Shown piece after piece: positions 53,641-64,000 of a stretch of 64,000 bases of DNA. The notes below the pieces were generated by a model. It saw only the letters and a list, made by a program, of their open reading frames with translations. It made no database searches and was not told where the DNA came from. A program made the translations under genes and the position numbers. The stretch is from contig OZ038380.1 of assembly GCA_964036045.1 (NCBI GenBank), positions 68,370,186 to 68,434,185 on the forward strand, in the 5' to 3' direction. The stretch's first letter is position 1; each line of letters begins with the position of its first letter. The stretch comes from Eutreptiella sp. 'Long Island Sound 2002'. Lineage: Eukaryota > Euglenozoa > Euglenophyceae > Eutreptiales > Eutreptiaceae.

Positions 53641-56446
53641 ACCGTGCGACCCCCCGGACAGGATCATCCAGGGCTCAACTTGCATGAGGAACCGCTGCCC
53701 CGTGGACTGGATCATCCGGGAAATGTGGCAGACGCCCCGGACTGGAGCATCCGGGGCAGAGCAAGAGGGGGCGGCCACAACCCCCAGGGCAGGATCATTC
53801 GGGGAACTGTGGCCAGACTTCCCGGACTGGAACATCCGCCGCGCATCATGAAGCAGGAGCCGCCGCCCCCCGTAGTGGATCATCTGGGAAATGTGGCCAG
53901 ACACGCTGCAGGGGAATAATCCGTAGCAGAGCAGGAAGGACCGACTACCACCACAACCCTGAAGACTGGATCAGCCGTGGAACTGTGGCCAAACGCCCCG
54001 GACAGAACCACCCGGGACGCATCACCCAGCAGGAACCGCCGCAGCCAGGACAGAATCGTCCGGGAAATGTGGCCAGACGCCCCGGACTGGATCATTTCGG
54101 ACAGAAGACTAAGGAGCGGCCAAAACCACAACACCCGGGATTGGTTCAACCGGGGAAGAGTGGGCTGACGCCACGGACTGAAAGAGCAAGAAGGAGCAGC
54201 CACAACCTCCAGGACCAGATCATCCTGGTAACTGTGGCCAGACGCCCCGGACAGGAACATCCGGCGCGCAACGTGCAACAGGAGCCGCCGCCCCCTGGAC
54301 TGGAGGAACAGCGAATTGTGGCCGGACACGCCGGATTGGATCATCCGGGGCAGAACATAAAGGAGCAGCCGCAACCCCCAAGACTGGAACATCCGAGAAA
54401 ATGTAGCCTGACGCCCCCGGCAAGATTCTCCGGGGCACATCAAGCAGGAGGAGCTCCGACCCCGCGAATGGGAGTCTCCTGGGAAGAATGACGGCCAGAA
54501 GCGAAGGAGACATGAGGCCGAGGCTGGCATAGTGCAGCGATGGAGTCATGACTATGAGGCCGTGGGGAGGCACCGATATAGTGATGGGGACGAGGCCCCG
54601 GTGAAGCAGTTATGCAGCGCAAAGGACTACGCCGTGGAGATGCAGTGATGCAGTTATGAGGTCGAGGCCCGACAGATGCAGTGACACATTGATGAGAACG
54701 GGGCCGTGGTGATGCAGAGAAGCAGTCAACTGAATGAGGCCCTGGTAGTGCAGAACAGCCATGACGACAAGGCCGTGGTGATGCAGTAATGTGGTGATGA
54801 CGACGAGGCCGAGGAGATGCAGTGAAGCAATGATGAGAGCCAGGCCATGGTGATGCAGTGATGCAGTGAAGTGGACGAGGCCGTCGTGAGGCTGAGCTTC
54901 AGCAGTGAGGACGAGGCCGTGGTGGAGCAGTGATGCAGCGAAGAGCACGATGCAGTGGTGATGCAGTGATGCTGTGACCCAGACGGGAACGTGATGATGC
55001 AGCGATGTGATGATGCGGCCTTGGCAAGCCCTTGACAGGTTCGTCCAGCGCAAAACAAGAAGGAGCTGCCAAACCCCACGACGGCATCATCCAGTGAAAT
55101 GAGACCTGATGTTCCGGACTGGACCATCTGAGGTGAATCAAGCAGCATGAGCCGCCGCCCGTCGGACTGGATCATCCGGGAAATGTGGCCAGACGCCCCG
55201 GACTGGATCATCCGGGGCAGAGCAAGAAGGAGCGGCCACAACCTCCAGGACTGGATCATCCGGGGAACTTTGGCCAGACGCCCCGGACTGGATCATCCGG
55301 GGCTGAACCCGAAGGAGCAGCCATAACCACTACCCCCAGGACTGGATCGACCGGGCAAAAGTCGGCTGACGCCCCGGACTGGATTGTCTGGGGCAGAACA
55401 AGAAGGAGCTGCAACAACGGACCAGATCATCTGGGGAACTGTGCCCAGACACCCCGGACCGGAACATCTGGCGCGCATCAGGCCCCTGGACTGGATCAAC
55501 AGGAAAATATGGCCTGATGCCCCGGACTGGATCAGCCGGGGCAGAACAAGAAGGAGCGTCACAAGCCCCAGGACTCGAAGATCCGGGGAAATGTGGCCCG
55601 ATTCCCCGGGGAGCATTGTCCCGGGCACATCAAGCAGGAGGAGCCCCAACCCCCCGACTGGAGCGTCCTTGGAAAAGTGGCCGCCAGAAGTGAAGGAGAC
55701 ATGAGGCCGAGGCCGAGGTGGCGCAGCAATGAACTCATGACTATGAGGCTGTGGAGAGGCAGCGATGTTGTGAGGGTTACGAGGCTCTGGTGAAGCAGTT
55801 ATGCAGTGCAAAGGACTACGCCGTGGAGATGCACTGATGCAATGATGAGGATGAGGATGAGGAGATGCAGCAAAGCTTTGCTGGGGACAGGGCGGTGGCG
55901 ATGCAGAGAAGCACACAAGTGGATGAGGCCCTGGTGATGCAGAGATTCAGCCATGAGGACGAGACTGTGGTGATGCAGTGATGTGGTGATGGGGATGAGG
56001 CTGAGGAGATGCAGACAGGCATGATGCAATGAAGCAATAATCAGGACGAGGCACTTGTGATGCAGTGATGCGGTTAAGTGGGCGAGGCCGTGGTGAAGCA
56101 GAGCAGCAGCCGTGAGGACGAGGCCGTGGTGAAGCAGTGATGCAGCGAAGAGGACAAGCCCGTGGTGCTGTAGTGATGCTATGGCCAGGACGAGGCCGTT
56201 GTGATGCAGTGAAGTGGTGAGGAGGCCGTGGAGTGCCCTGGACTGGATGATCCAGGGCAAAACAAGCAGGAGCGGCCAAAACCCCACGACAGCATCATCC
56301 TCTGAAATGAGACCTGAAGCCCTGGACTGGAACATCCGGGGCGGATCAAGCAGCAGCAGCTGCCGCCCCCCGGACTGGATCATCCGGGCACAAGTGGTGG
56401 CCTGACGCCCCTGACTGGATCATCCGGGGCTAATCTGTGCACGGTA
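53641..56446. repeat. Higher-order repeat of ~1.19 kb: 84-bp array plus ~36-bp array
   Basis: The 84-bp part has two halves that both start GGACTGGATCATCCGGG (36 and 48 bp). The ~36-bp part has GAGGCCGTGGTGATGCAGTG-type units. GAAGGAGACATGAGGCCGAG occurs at about 54500 and 55694 (~1.19 kb apart), and ACCCCACGAC at about 55075 and 56280. So roughly two and a half higher-order units; frames here are repeat peptides. Confidence 0.8.
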
Positions 56447-56629
56447 GAGCCGGACCCAACAAGCCGCCTAGAGCCGGGCCGGGTTATCCGGGTATAGCAG
56501 GCCGAACGTACCTGCTGGTAGCTACATCTCTCCGCACCATAGCCGGACCCAAACAACCCCGTAGAAGTGGGCCCGTTCATCCAGGTATAGCAGGCCAGAT
56601 GTAAGTGCTAGTAGCTACGCCCTTCCGCA
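56447..56629. repeat. ~95-bp tandem repeat, two copies
   Basis: AGCCGGACCCAA ... GGTATAGCAGGCC ... GTAGCTAC ... CTTCCGCA occurs twice; a third copy resumes at 62115, on the other side of the inserted element. Confidence 0.75.
56623..56629. repeat. Candidate 7-bp target-site duplication, left
   Basis: TTCCGCA; repeated at 62115-62121 directly after the heptamer tail. Confidence 0.55.
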
Positions 56630-56676
56630 TCGTGATCGGTGACGCAGGCGCTGCAGTCTGGGGCCAGAAAAAATGA

Positions 56677-59375
56677 AAGGATAACAAAAACAGGACGAAA
56701 AACGTTCTGAGTAGCTGAAATTCAAGCTAATTAGCATAAAAAAGGCTTAGGGCAAAAAACTGCGCGGCGGAACGCGTTAAAACATAACCTGAAGTGTTTC
56801 CACCTTCAATGGGAGAAACAATAGCGCCGTAAGCAATGTAACGCTAATAGGAGCATGAAACTGTGCCTCTGGTCGTCAAATAAGCCGTCTACGCAAAGGA
56901 AAACGCGTCGCAAGCAGCACGTAAAAGTTGAAAAAACATTTTCTAAGTCGGCGTGACCCTGTACTCACTCCCTCTTGCTTTCTTTTGTTCTCCATGTACC
57001 CACTCCTTCGGTTTGCGTCCCAGCCTTCGCGCTGCAGGTGGATGGCCCTGGGGGATACTCAGTCAACCCCTTGCAACACCGCAATCACCCAGAAGTTCAA
57101 CCACAAGTGCAAGTATGGAAAACGGAGTTCGGAGTACGAAGTACAATGTCAAGAACAAAGGCCAGCGCAAGACAATATCCCGGGCAACGATGCCACGGAG
57201 GTCGACGGGTCACATGTAAGTCAGAAATTTGTTACTGGCCTTGCTGCTCGCACGTGTGTGGCGTTGAGTACAATTTTCATTTATTTTCGAAAACGGAAAA
57301 CCAATGCTCTCATTTTTGCAGAGGTAACAAAAAGGAGCGAGAGCAAACCAACAGCAGCAGCAAAGCAAAAAAGACACCAGGGCCCAACAGCACAGCACCA
57401 ATCGGATACACAGCACCACAGAACACAACACAGAGGAGCAGGGCGCCATGACAAACAAGGGCAAAAAACAGGGCGGCAGGCCAGGCGGCGGGACCAGGAA
57501 ACAAACAGGAACCACATGCAGCATCACAGGACACCGCCAAGCGCAACTGAAGCAACAGAGCACAACACAGGGGCATGGCGCAGGCGTGCCAGCACTGCAC
57601 CACACAGCAGCGCACAAGAGGAGCCGCGGCACAACACGACAGGACGCAGGACGACACGGCACAGTGCACAGAAGCAAAGCACACCACGCACCCAGCAGCG
57701 CAGCGCAACACCACACCGCTGAACACCAAAGGACACAGCACAGCATGCAGCAATGCACCACAGCACCAGGCGCCAGAAACAGCACAGACCAAAAGAGCAG
57801 CACGATGCAAGCGCACCAGACCAGCACAGCGTGGCAGAGAGGACAGGGGACACACAGCAAAACACCCCAGGACACACACAGCTCAAAGCACGCGCTGAAC
57901 AACAGCACACACCAACACACCACGGTAAAACACACACCGCACAGAGCACAAAGCGCAGACAAGCACGACAAAACACAGGGCCGGAAGGCACAACACCCCA
58001 GGGCGACAGACCGGGCCCCAGGGCACGACAGAACAGGCAGCGGCACCAAACTGGGCCAGACAAAACAACCCAGCGCAGAACAGCAACGAGGCAATAAGGC
58101 AACGCGGCGCAGCACAGCAACCGCAGACACAGCACAGCACGCGGCAACAGACACCAAGGCAAGACAGCAAGCCACAACGCGAACAACGCAGCAGAACAAC
58201 AGGACCAAAGACGTGGCACAACACACAGCAGCAACCAACAGCACGGCACGGCATGGCACAACACACAAAAAGCAACACGAAAGAACACCGCAAAAGCCAC
58301 AGCAGCCAACAACAACACGGAGCTGCAACCACAGCACAACACACAGCGCAGCACACCCCAACAACGGGCAGCACAAGCCACCGGGGGAGGGGGGGGGGAA
58401 AAGAAAGGGGGGGAGGGGGCGGGAAACCGCAGAGCGCCAAGGCCGAGGGCACCCGAGGCCCGAGAGAAGAGAAGGCCAAAGCCAGAGGTCACAAGGGCGC
58501 AGGGAACACGAGGAGAGGAAGAGCAGGGGAAAAAAAAGGCGTGGTGGGCAGGAGAAAACGCAGAGTGCCAAGGCCAAGGACACCGGAGGCCGGAGAGCAC
58601 AAAACGCCAGAGACAGCGGGTGCGCAAGCAACGGGGGAGAAGGAGCGAGAAGCAAAAGAAAACAAGAAAGGAAAACAAGCAAGGGCAACCCCAGCCTGGA
58701 GGGGGGCGAGCAAAGAAAAAGGTGAAAACGGCCAGAGGAAAGGTGGAACGCACCGAAACACGCCCGGGAGGCCGGCCCGCCCAACCCGGCCAAGAAGAGC
58801 ACGGACAGGCACACACACGCGGGACCAATGCTTGGCATCCTCCAACCCGAAGAGGGAGGTGTCCGTGTCGACAGGAAACAGCCCCAGTGCACCTGCTGAG
58901 TCCCCCGTCGACAGACGGACGGTACAGGAAACCGGACGCGTCAGCGACCAGGTCCACACACGCCGAACCACCGCAGCGCCAGGGACAACCCCATTTTGGG
59001 GCCCCGGACGACCACAACACGGAGCGAGGCCAGCCCCCGTGCCTTGGCAAGGGCCAGCGGCAGGCACCATGAGCCGGGTTCTTGGCTGGCCTCCACGTGC
59101 CCTGCGCACTGCCCAGCAAATCAGGGGGCGCGAGCCCCCGTGATGGGGGCACCACGGCGACGGGAAAGCTGACCAGAGCACCGAGAGCGACCGGACCTAT
59201 TGAGGCGCGGCGCACCAACGCGGGGCCATGAGGCACGCCAGAGAGGTACGCCGCCGGCCACAACCAGGGCGCACGGACAGGTGCGAAGCAACAACGGCCA
59301 CCGGGTGCCGCGAACCCGGGAATCTCGCACACCAAGCACCCAATCACGGCACGAGAGAGGGTGCCAAGCAAAACC
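56677..59375. repeat. E sequence, copy 2 (about 2.7 kb)
   Basis: Homologous to 41137-43655. Plus-strand frames 57448-58725 (425 codons, Thr/Gln/His/Lys-rich, basic) and 58253-59143, and minus-strand frames of 560-626 codons, all lie in T-poor DNA. None has a recognised domain. CTGCAG and GTAAGTCAG sites near 57030 and 57218 could bound an exon of about 190 bp, as also in copy 1 (41505 and 41630). Confidence 0.7.
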
Positions 59376-59389
59376 GAGCACCCCAGGGG

Positions 59390-61255
59390 GTGTAGCGGCT
59401 GCAAGGATGCCGGCCCAGTGGGGACAGCGGGCCCCTACGCCCGCACAACGCACCCAAAGCAACGATGTAGCGGGCCGGCCGCACACCCGTAGGACGGGGG
59501 GTTGGGGGGGGGAGAGTGCCCAAGCCCAGACACTGCACACGGAGGCACGAGGTGCCCCTTGCCGTGCGCCCTCGTGCCGCCCCCACAGGGCGCAAAGCCA
59601 GCTCGCAACAGCGTGCGCTGTGGAGTTGGTGACGGGTCCTCACGCCCGCACCCCCCGTGCCAACAGAAAACGGACAGCAGGCCCCAACCGCCTGCCCCAT
59701 GAACGGGGGGTTGGGGTAGGGAGAGTGCCCGACCTCGGACGCCGCTCACCCAGGCACAAGGCGCCCCCCCCCCCGGCAATCTGGGGAGGGAGAGTGCCCT
59801 AACCGGGACCCTCCTCACCCAAGCATGAGACGCCCCCATCCAGGCGCCCTTGTGCTGCACCAACAATGCGCAAAGCCAGCTCGCAAGAGTGCGCGCTGTG
59901 AGGTTGATGACGGGTCCCCACGCCCACACCCCTGCGTTCCCAGAAAACAGGTCGCCGTCCCCAACCGCATACCCCAAGGACGGGGGGTTGGCAGAGGGAG
60001 AGTGCCTGACCTCGGACACCCCTCACTGAGGCACGAGGTGCCCCCCCCCCCCCGGGCGCCCCCGTGCTGCGTTTGCTGTGAGGTTGGTGACAGGTGCCCA
60101 CGCCTGCAGCCCCTACGCCCACGGAAAGAGTGCCGCGGGCCCCAGCTGCACGCCTCAAGAACGGGCGATTGGGGAGGGAGAGTGCCCTAACAAGGACACC
60201 CCTCATGCAGGCATGAGACGCCCCCATCCAGGCGCCCTTGTGCTGCCCCCACAATGCGCAAAGCCAGCTCGCAAGAGCGCGCGCTGGGAGGTTGATGACG
60301 GGTCCCCACGCCCACACCCTTCTGCCCCCAGAAAACGGGTCCCGGGCCTCAACCGCATACCCCAAGGACGAGAGGGGGGGTTGGGGAAGAGTGCCCGACC
60401 CTGGACACCCCTCACTCAGGCACAAGGCGCCCCCCCCGGGAGCCTTTGTTCCGCCTGCACAGCACGCAAAGCCAGCTCACAAGAGCCCGCGCTGTGGGGT
60501 TCGTGACGGGTCCCCGCGCCCGCACCCCCCGCGCCCACAGAAAACGGGCAGCGGCCCCGGCCGTACGCCCATATGACGGTCGGCCGGCAGAGAGCGAGTG
60601 CACAACCCCGGACACCGAACACTGCACACTGGGCGCCCTCAGGCTGCCGCCACAGCGTGCAAAGCCAGCTCACAATAGCGTGCGCTATGGGGTTGGTGAC
60701 GGGTCCCCACGCCCACACCGTCTGCGCCCATTGCAAACAGGCAGCGGGCCCCAGCCGCCTGTTTCAAAGACAGGCGTTTGGGGGAGGGAGAGTGCCCGAC
60801 CGCGGACACCCCTCAAGAAACAAGAGGCACCGCCCCCCTCCCCCCCCGGCACCCTCGTGCCGCCCCTACAGCGCGCAAAGCCAGCTCGCAAGAGCGTGCA
60901 CTGTGGGGTTGGTGACGGGTCCCCGTGGCCTGGTGACCGGATGACGCACGCCCCTTGGCCACGAAAAAAAGGGCCCCGGCCGCACGCTTCAAGGACAGAC
61001 AGTCGGGGCAGGGAGGGTGACCCATCCCGGACACCCCTCACCGGGGCAGGAGGTACCCACCCAGGCGATCTCCAGCCGCCCCCACATCTCACAACGCCAG
61101 CCCGCAAGAGTGTGCGCAGTGGGTTTGGTGACGGGCACCCACTCCTGCAATCCCCGTGCCCGAGGAAACAAGGGCAGCGGGCCCCAGCCACCTGCTTCAA
61201 GGACGGACGGTCGGGGGACGCAGAGTGCCCAACCCCGGACACCCCTCAAAACCAC
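59390..61255. repeat. Monomer array 4 (~210-bp monomers, about nine)
   Basis: Diverged monomers with GGGTCCCCACGCCCACAC and GGGAGAGTGCCC blocks near 59633, 59911, 60302, 60508, 60702, 60917 and 61133. Same family as arrays 1-3 (shared AGCxAGCTCGCAAGAGCG-like and CTGTGGGGT blocks) but a distinct subfamily. Confidence 0.8.
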
Positions 61256-62114
61256 CGGGGAACAGGAAGGGAGACACGAGGGCCGGGCCGCCCCTTTCAC
61301 CACCAACGACAAGCAGAGCAAGGGACCCGAGCAGGAAGCGCAGGGGGGCACGAACCGCCTCGAACAGCCCTACCGGCGTCCTGGGAGGGGACCTTGCAAA
61401 AGGCGCGCGCTAAAAGGCAGCAGGACGGGGGAAAGACGCAACTACCACGTATGCGCGAGTACACAAACACACAACGGACACACGGCCCGCCCGAATAAGC
61501 AGCTGGAGCTACCTCGCAGAACGGCCAGACCACACAGAATGGCGTACCAGCAGGCGAGGACAAGGGACGACCGGACGCAGCAACCCGCCGCAAGCGTCGC
61601 GAATTACGCGAGAGAGGGACAGCAAGCGAAGGGGGGGGGTGACGAGAAGCGGCACCGGCCCCGCCCTCCCAACCTGCCCGAAGCGCCGCGCACACACCAG
61701 CAGGGCACTGCACCCGCCAAGGCAGTAGTGGCACACAGCGCTAGGCACCAGTCGCGGCTAGGCAGCCTTCGCACCAGCCCATTGGAGTCCCACTGGCGAC
61801 AAGGCAGTAGAACGGGCCCGGCAGCGCCGGCACCCGAGGCGACCATGCATACGGGGGGCGACGTAGTTGGTAAGCGCCTGCAAACAAGGTTGCTAACTGA
61901 CCCACTTACCGGGGATTGGCGAAATGGGAAAGCCGGGTCGGAACACCGCTCCGAGCCCCGAGAACCCGGGAAATTGCGCCAGGCGGCAGGAGGGATGTCA
62001 TGAAGAGCCCCCCACTAGGTCTTGGTGAAGAGGATATCACCTGGCCTGACCAGGTGGCCCCCGCAGTCGAAAGGCGTCTAGTACCCGAAACTTCAAACCT
62101 CAAACCTCAAACCT
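61256..62114 (+). mobile_element. Module M, copy 4
   Basis: Most diverged copy. The hairpin CACCTGG-CCTGA-CCAGGTG (62038-62056) has an altered loop but an intact stem; the tail is three CAAACCT (62094-62114). The downstream flank TTCCGCACC is unrelated to the other three copies. Confidence 0.7.
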
Positions 62115-62230
62115 TTCCGCACCAGAGCCGGACCGGACCAGCCGCGCAGAGACGTGCCCGGTTATCGGGGTATAGCGGGCCAGACGTAAGTGCTAGTACG
62201 TACGCCTCTCCGCGCCCCCACCATGATTCA
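62115..62230. repeat. Third copy of the ~95-bp repeat
   Basis: CAGAGCCGGACC ... GGTATAGCGGGCCAGACGTAAG ... TACGCCTCTCCGC; continues the array interrupted at 56629. Confidence 0.75.
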
Positions 62231-62280
62231 GTCACTCTTTCCGCAGGTTGGACATGTAGGGTGAAGTGGTGCACTTTGAG

Positions 62281-62904
62281 TTGCCCTCCCTGATAACTCA
62301 AGGGCGCAGATAACACAAACAGCAATAAGCCCCAGCCCCTAATCGCGGGAACAAGGGAATAAAGCATCCTCCACCAGGAATGGCGAGGGAAGAACAACGG
62401 AAGGGACCTCCGTCAGGAAAGGCAAGGGTCGGACGACTTCTTCTTTGTTACCACATAGACACGTGGAGCACGTATACAGAGCACTCCATCCTTCAAAATC
62501 TTAGCAGGGGTACGTGTGGTGGCGTCCTTGCTAGGCAACAGCCGCAAAGTAACGCTGTGTTCTCGTGCCCTAACACAGGTAGATCACTAGGGCGGCCCTG
62601 CCTGCATAACCAAGGGCGCTGATCACACACACAGCAATACGCACGAGCCGGGCCCGGCGGGAACAGGAGAATGAAGGACCGTCAGCCAGGAATGGCGAGT
62701 GACAAACAGCAGAAGGGCCTTCCGCCAGGGAGGGCGAGGGCTGAAGGACAACGTCAAGGACAGCTAGACCATATGCGGTGCACGCATACAGAACACACCA
62801 TCCCTCCAAGCATTAGCAGGGGTACACGTAGTGGGGTCCCTGCTAGGCCACAGCCGCTTCGTGCCGCTGTGTTCTCGTGCCAATACACAGGTAGGCCAAT
62901 AGGG
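62281..62904. repeat. 312-bp tandem duplication
   Basis: AGGAATGGCGAG at 62376 and 62688; AACxCAAGGGCGC at about 62297 and 62609; both copies end in TAGGGCG. Copies 62281-62592 and 62593-62904. Confidence 0.85.
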
Positions 62905-64000
62905 CGTTGACATGGGAATTGTGGCCTGACGCCCCGGACTGCAACATCTGGGGCTGGTAGGGCGAAAGCAACCTGTGTGCGGGAAGAGGGGAGGGGATAG
63001 GAGCGACCCATGCAAGAGAAGCACAAAACGGTCCCTGAATGAATGAGGATCCAGTGGGCCCGTGCCACTAGGTTGCTGGCGGCCCGGTGGGGTATAAACG
63101 TGGCCTGAGCGACAGGATGAGGTGACGGGGCCGGGAAATGGGTGTTGTAAGAGCCGAACAACAGCCCCATGGGATAGGGAAAGGGTTGCTGGCGGCCCGT
63201 CGAGGTATGAACACGCAACGTAGGTCATGGATCGGGGCGCAGGGTCAGGGCTGGTGACAGGATGAGGCAAGGGGGAATGGGGCATCGGGGGGTTGCGTAC
63301 TAAACTGTGCAGGCTTAATCGGGCAAGAGAAAACGCCAAGCAACAGCCCCGTGGGGTCCGGAAATGAGTCGCCATGGACTGGTGAACCATGGGTCAAGCA
63401 TGGGGAGCCTGACCACGGGAAGTCCGAAAAATGCTCTGGACTCCGGGAAGGCTGTGAGGTGTCCGCAGGGGTGAGGGTTGATCCTGAGGCCGCCGGGTCA
63501 ATGGCCTGAGTACACATTTGTTCGCGCGTGAGCAGAACCCGGGGAATGTGGAACCGGTTAGCCCCTCGCCTCAGGCCGCAGATGGACGAAACCCAGGTGC
63601 ATCCAGGAGCCAAGTGGGTACTCCAGCCTGTGAGGGATGGAGAGTGGTGGAATGTGGTTGAGAGCAATGCTGCGCTGCTGGCGATGGCTATCCACAGAAA
63701 AAAACCGCTTGCAGGCACCCGAAAGGCTCTGCTGGGGGGCGTAGGCTGGAGGAATCTTCAGAGGGGGACCCGATGGAGCACCCGTGAGGGCAGCGGCTGA
63801 AGGAAACCTACCGCCTGTCATGCCCCGAGAGAACCTGGTTGAAGTTCTTGGCCGTGAGATGAGACGCCTGGGGAACTGATGGTGGAGAGCTCCCCTTTTG
63901 CAGGAGGCGGCGGCCATGTAAAACAAACAAGGGGATTTCAGATGCGGCGGCCGACGCGGCCGCGCATACTTACTGACGTACTTACTTACTGTGCTGGTGC
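62905..64000. other. Diverged short repeats, no gene recognised
   Basis: A single remnant of the 84-bp repeat lies at about 62920-62955 (GCCTGACGCCCCGGACTG). GTTGCTGGCGGCCCG recurs at 63071 and 63187, GACAGGATGAGG at 63110 and 63255. The minus-strand frames 63218-62754 and 63718-63245 show no domain. The window ends in a TACTTACT-type run. Confidence 0.45.

Larger units (their letters stand above)
56630..62114 (+). mobile_element. Complete ~5.5-kb GC-rich element: E body, monomer array 4, module M4
   Basis: It lies between two parts of a ~95-bp tandem repeat that otherwise would be contiguous, and is flanked by TTCCGCA on both sides. It begins with a short leader, then E copy 2 (56677-59375), about nine ~210-bp monomers (59390-61255) and the M body with stem-loop and (CAAACCT)3. 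No RT, transposase or integrase is recognised, so it would depend on enzymes in trans, or its coding part is unrecognisable. Confidence 0.6.

Overview
The window reads as repeat-dominated nuclear DNA of a eukaryote. Decayed Ty3/gypsy-type retrotransposons, several unrelated minisatellites and satellites, nested insertions and a canonical AATAAA signal are present, and I find no bacterial operon, rRNA or tRNA. A large-genome alga or plant of the green lineage (for example a charophyte such as Chara) is my best guess from general appearance only. No intact, recognisable host housekeeping gene was found.

Layout. 1-7319: minus-strand Ty3-type element copy A. Its integrase is split by a 2.56-kb insertion (3858-6418) with an 11-bp target-site duplication, and a long decayed ORF lies downstream of integrase, where an env-like gene would sit. 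7322-9840: a 62-bp repeat and a 65-bp minisatellite. 10403-18700: copy B of the same family, with gag, protease, RT, RNase H and integrase all broken and an exact 823-bp segment of RT-RNase H present three times. 18737-19838: unassigned. 19839-31142: a second, plus-strand retroelement (coiled-coil gag, CCHC knuckles, DSGS protease, a domain resembling the DIRS methyltransferase, the very start of RT). It is interrupted by a GC-rich element at 23464-25414 and carries a 2705-bp tandem duplication. 31143-31787, 39293-41117 and 45519-47378: three copies of another repeat (R), two with a conserved minus-strand Cys-rich ORF. 32900-39292: a 5.5-kb array of ~210-bp monomers ending in the same conserved 3' module. 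41137-43655 and 56677-59375: two copies of a T-depleted sequence (E). 43656-44930: 126-bp minisatellite. 48077-49300: diverged ~172-bp satellite. 50300-53640: A-depleted DNA with a 39-bp minisatellite. 53641-56446: ~1.19-kb higher-order repeat. 56630-62114: an apparently complete 5.5-kb mobile element. 62281-62904: 312-bp tandem duplication.

How it fits together. The most interesting object is a repeat family made of tandem ~210-bp GC-rich monomers followed by a ~0.85-kb body, a conserved stem-loop and a short (CAAACCT)n tail. It occurs four times with four different monomer arrays. At least two copies look like target-primed insertions: 23464-25414 is flanked by ~310-bp direct repeats, and 56630-62114 by a 7-bp one. 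The layout resembles a LINE/SINE-type element with monomeric 5' arrays (as in mouse L1), but no reverse transcriptase is visible in it. Most of the very long open frames (up to 876 codons) fall in DNA almost free of T (or of A), so stop codons are rare on both strands. I treat them as composition artefacts, not genes.
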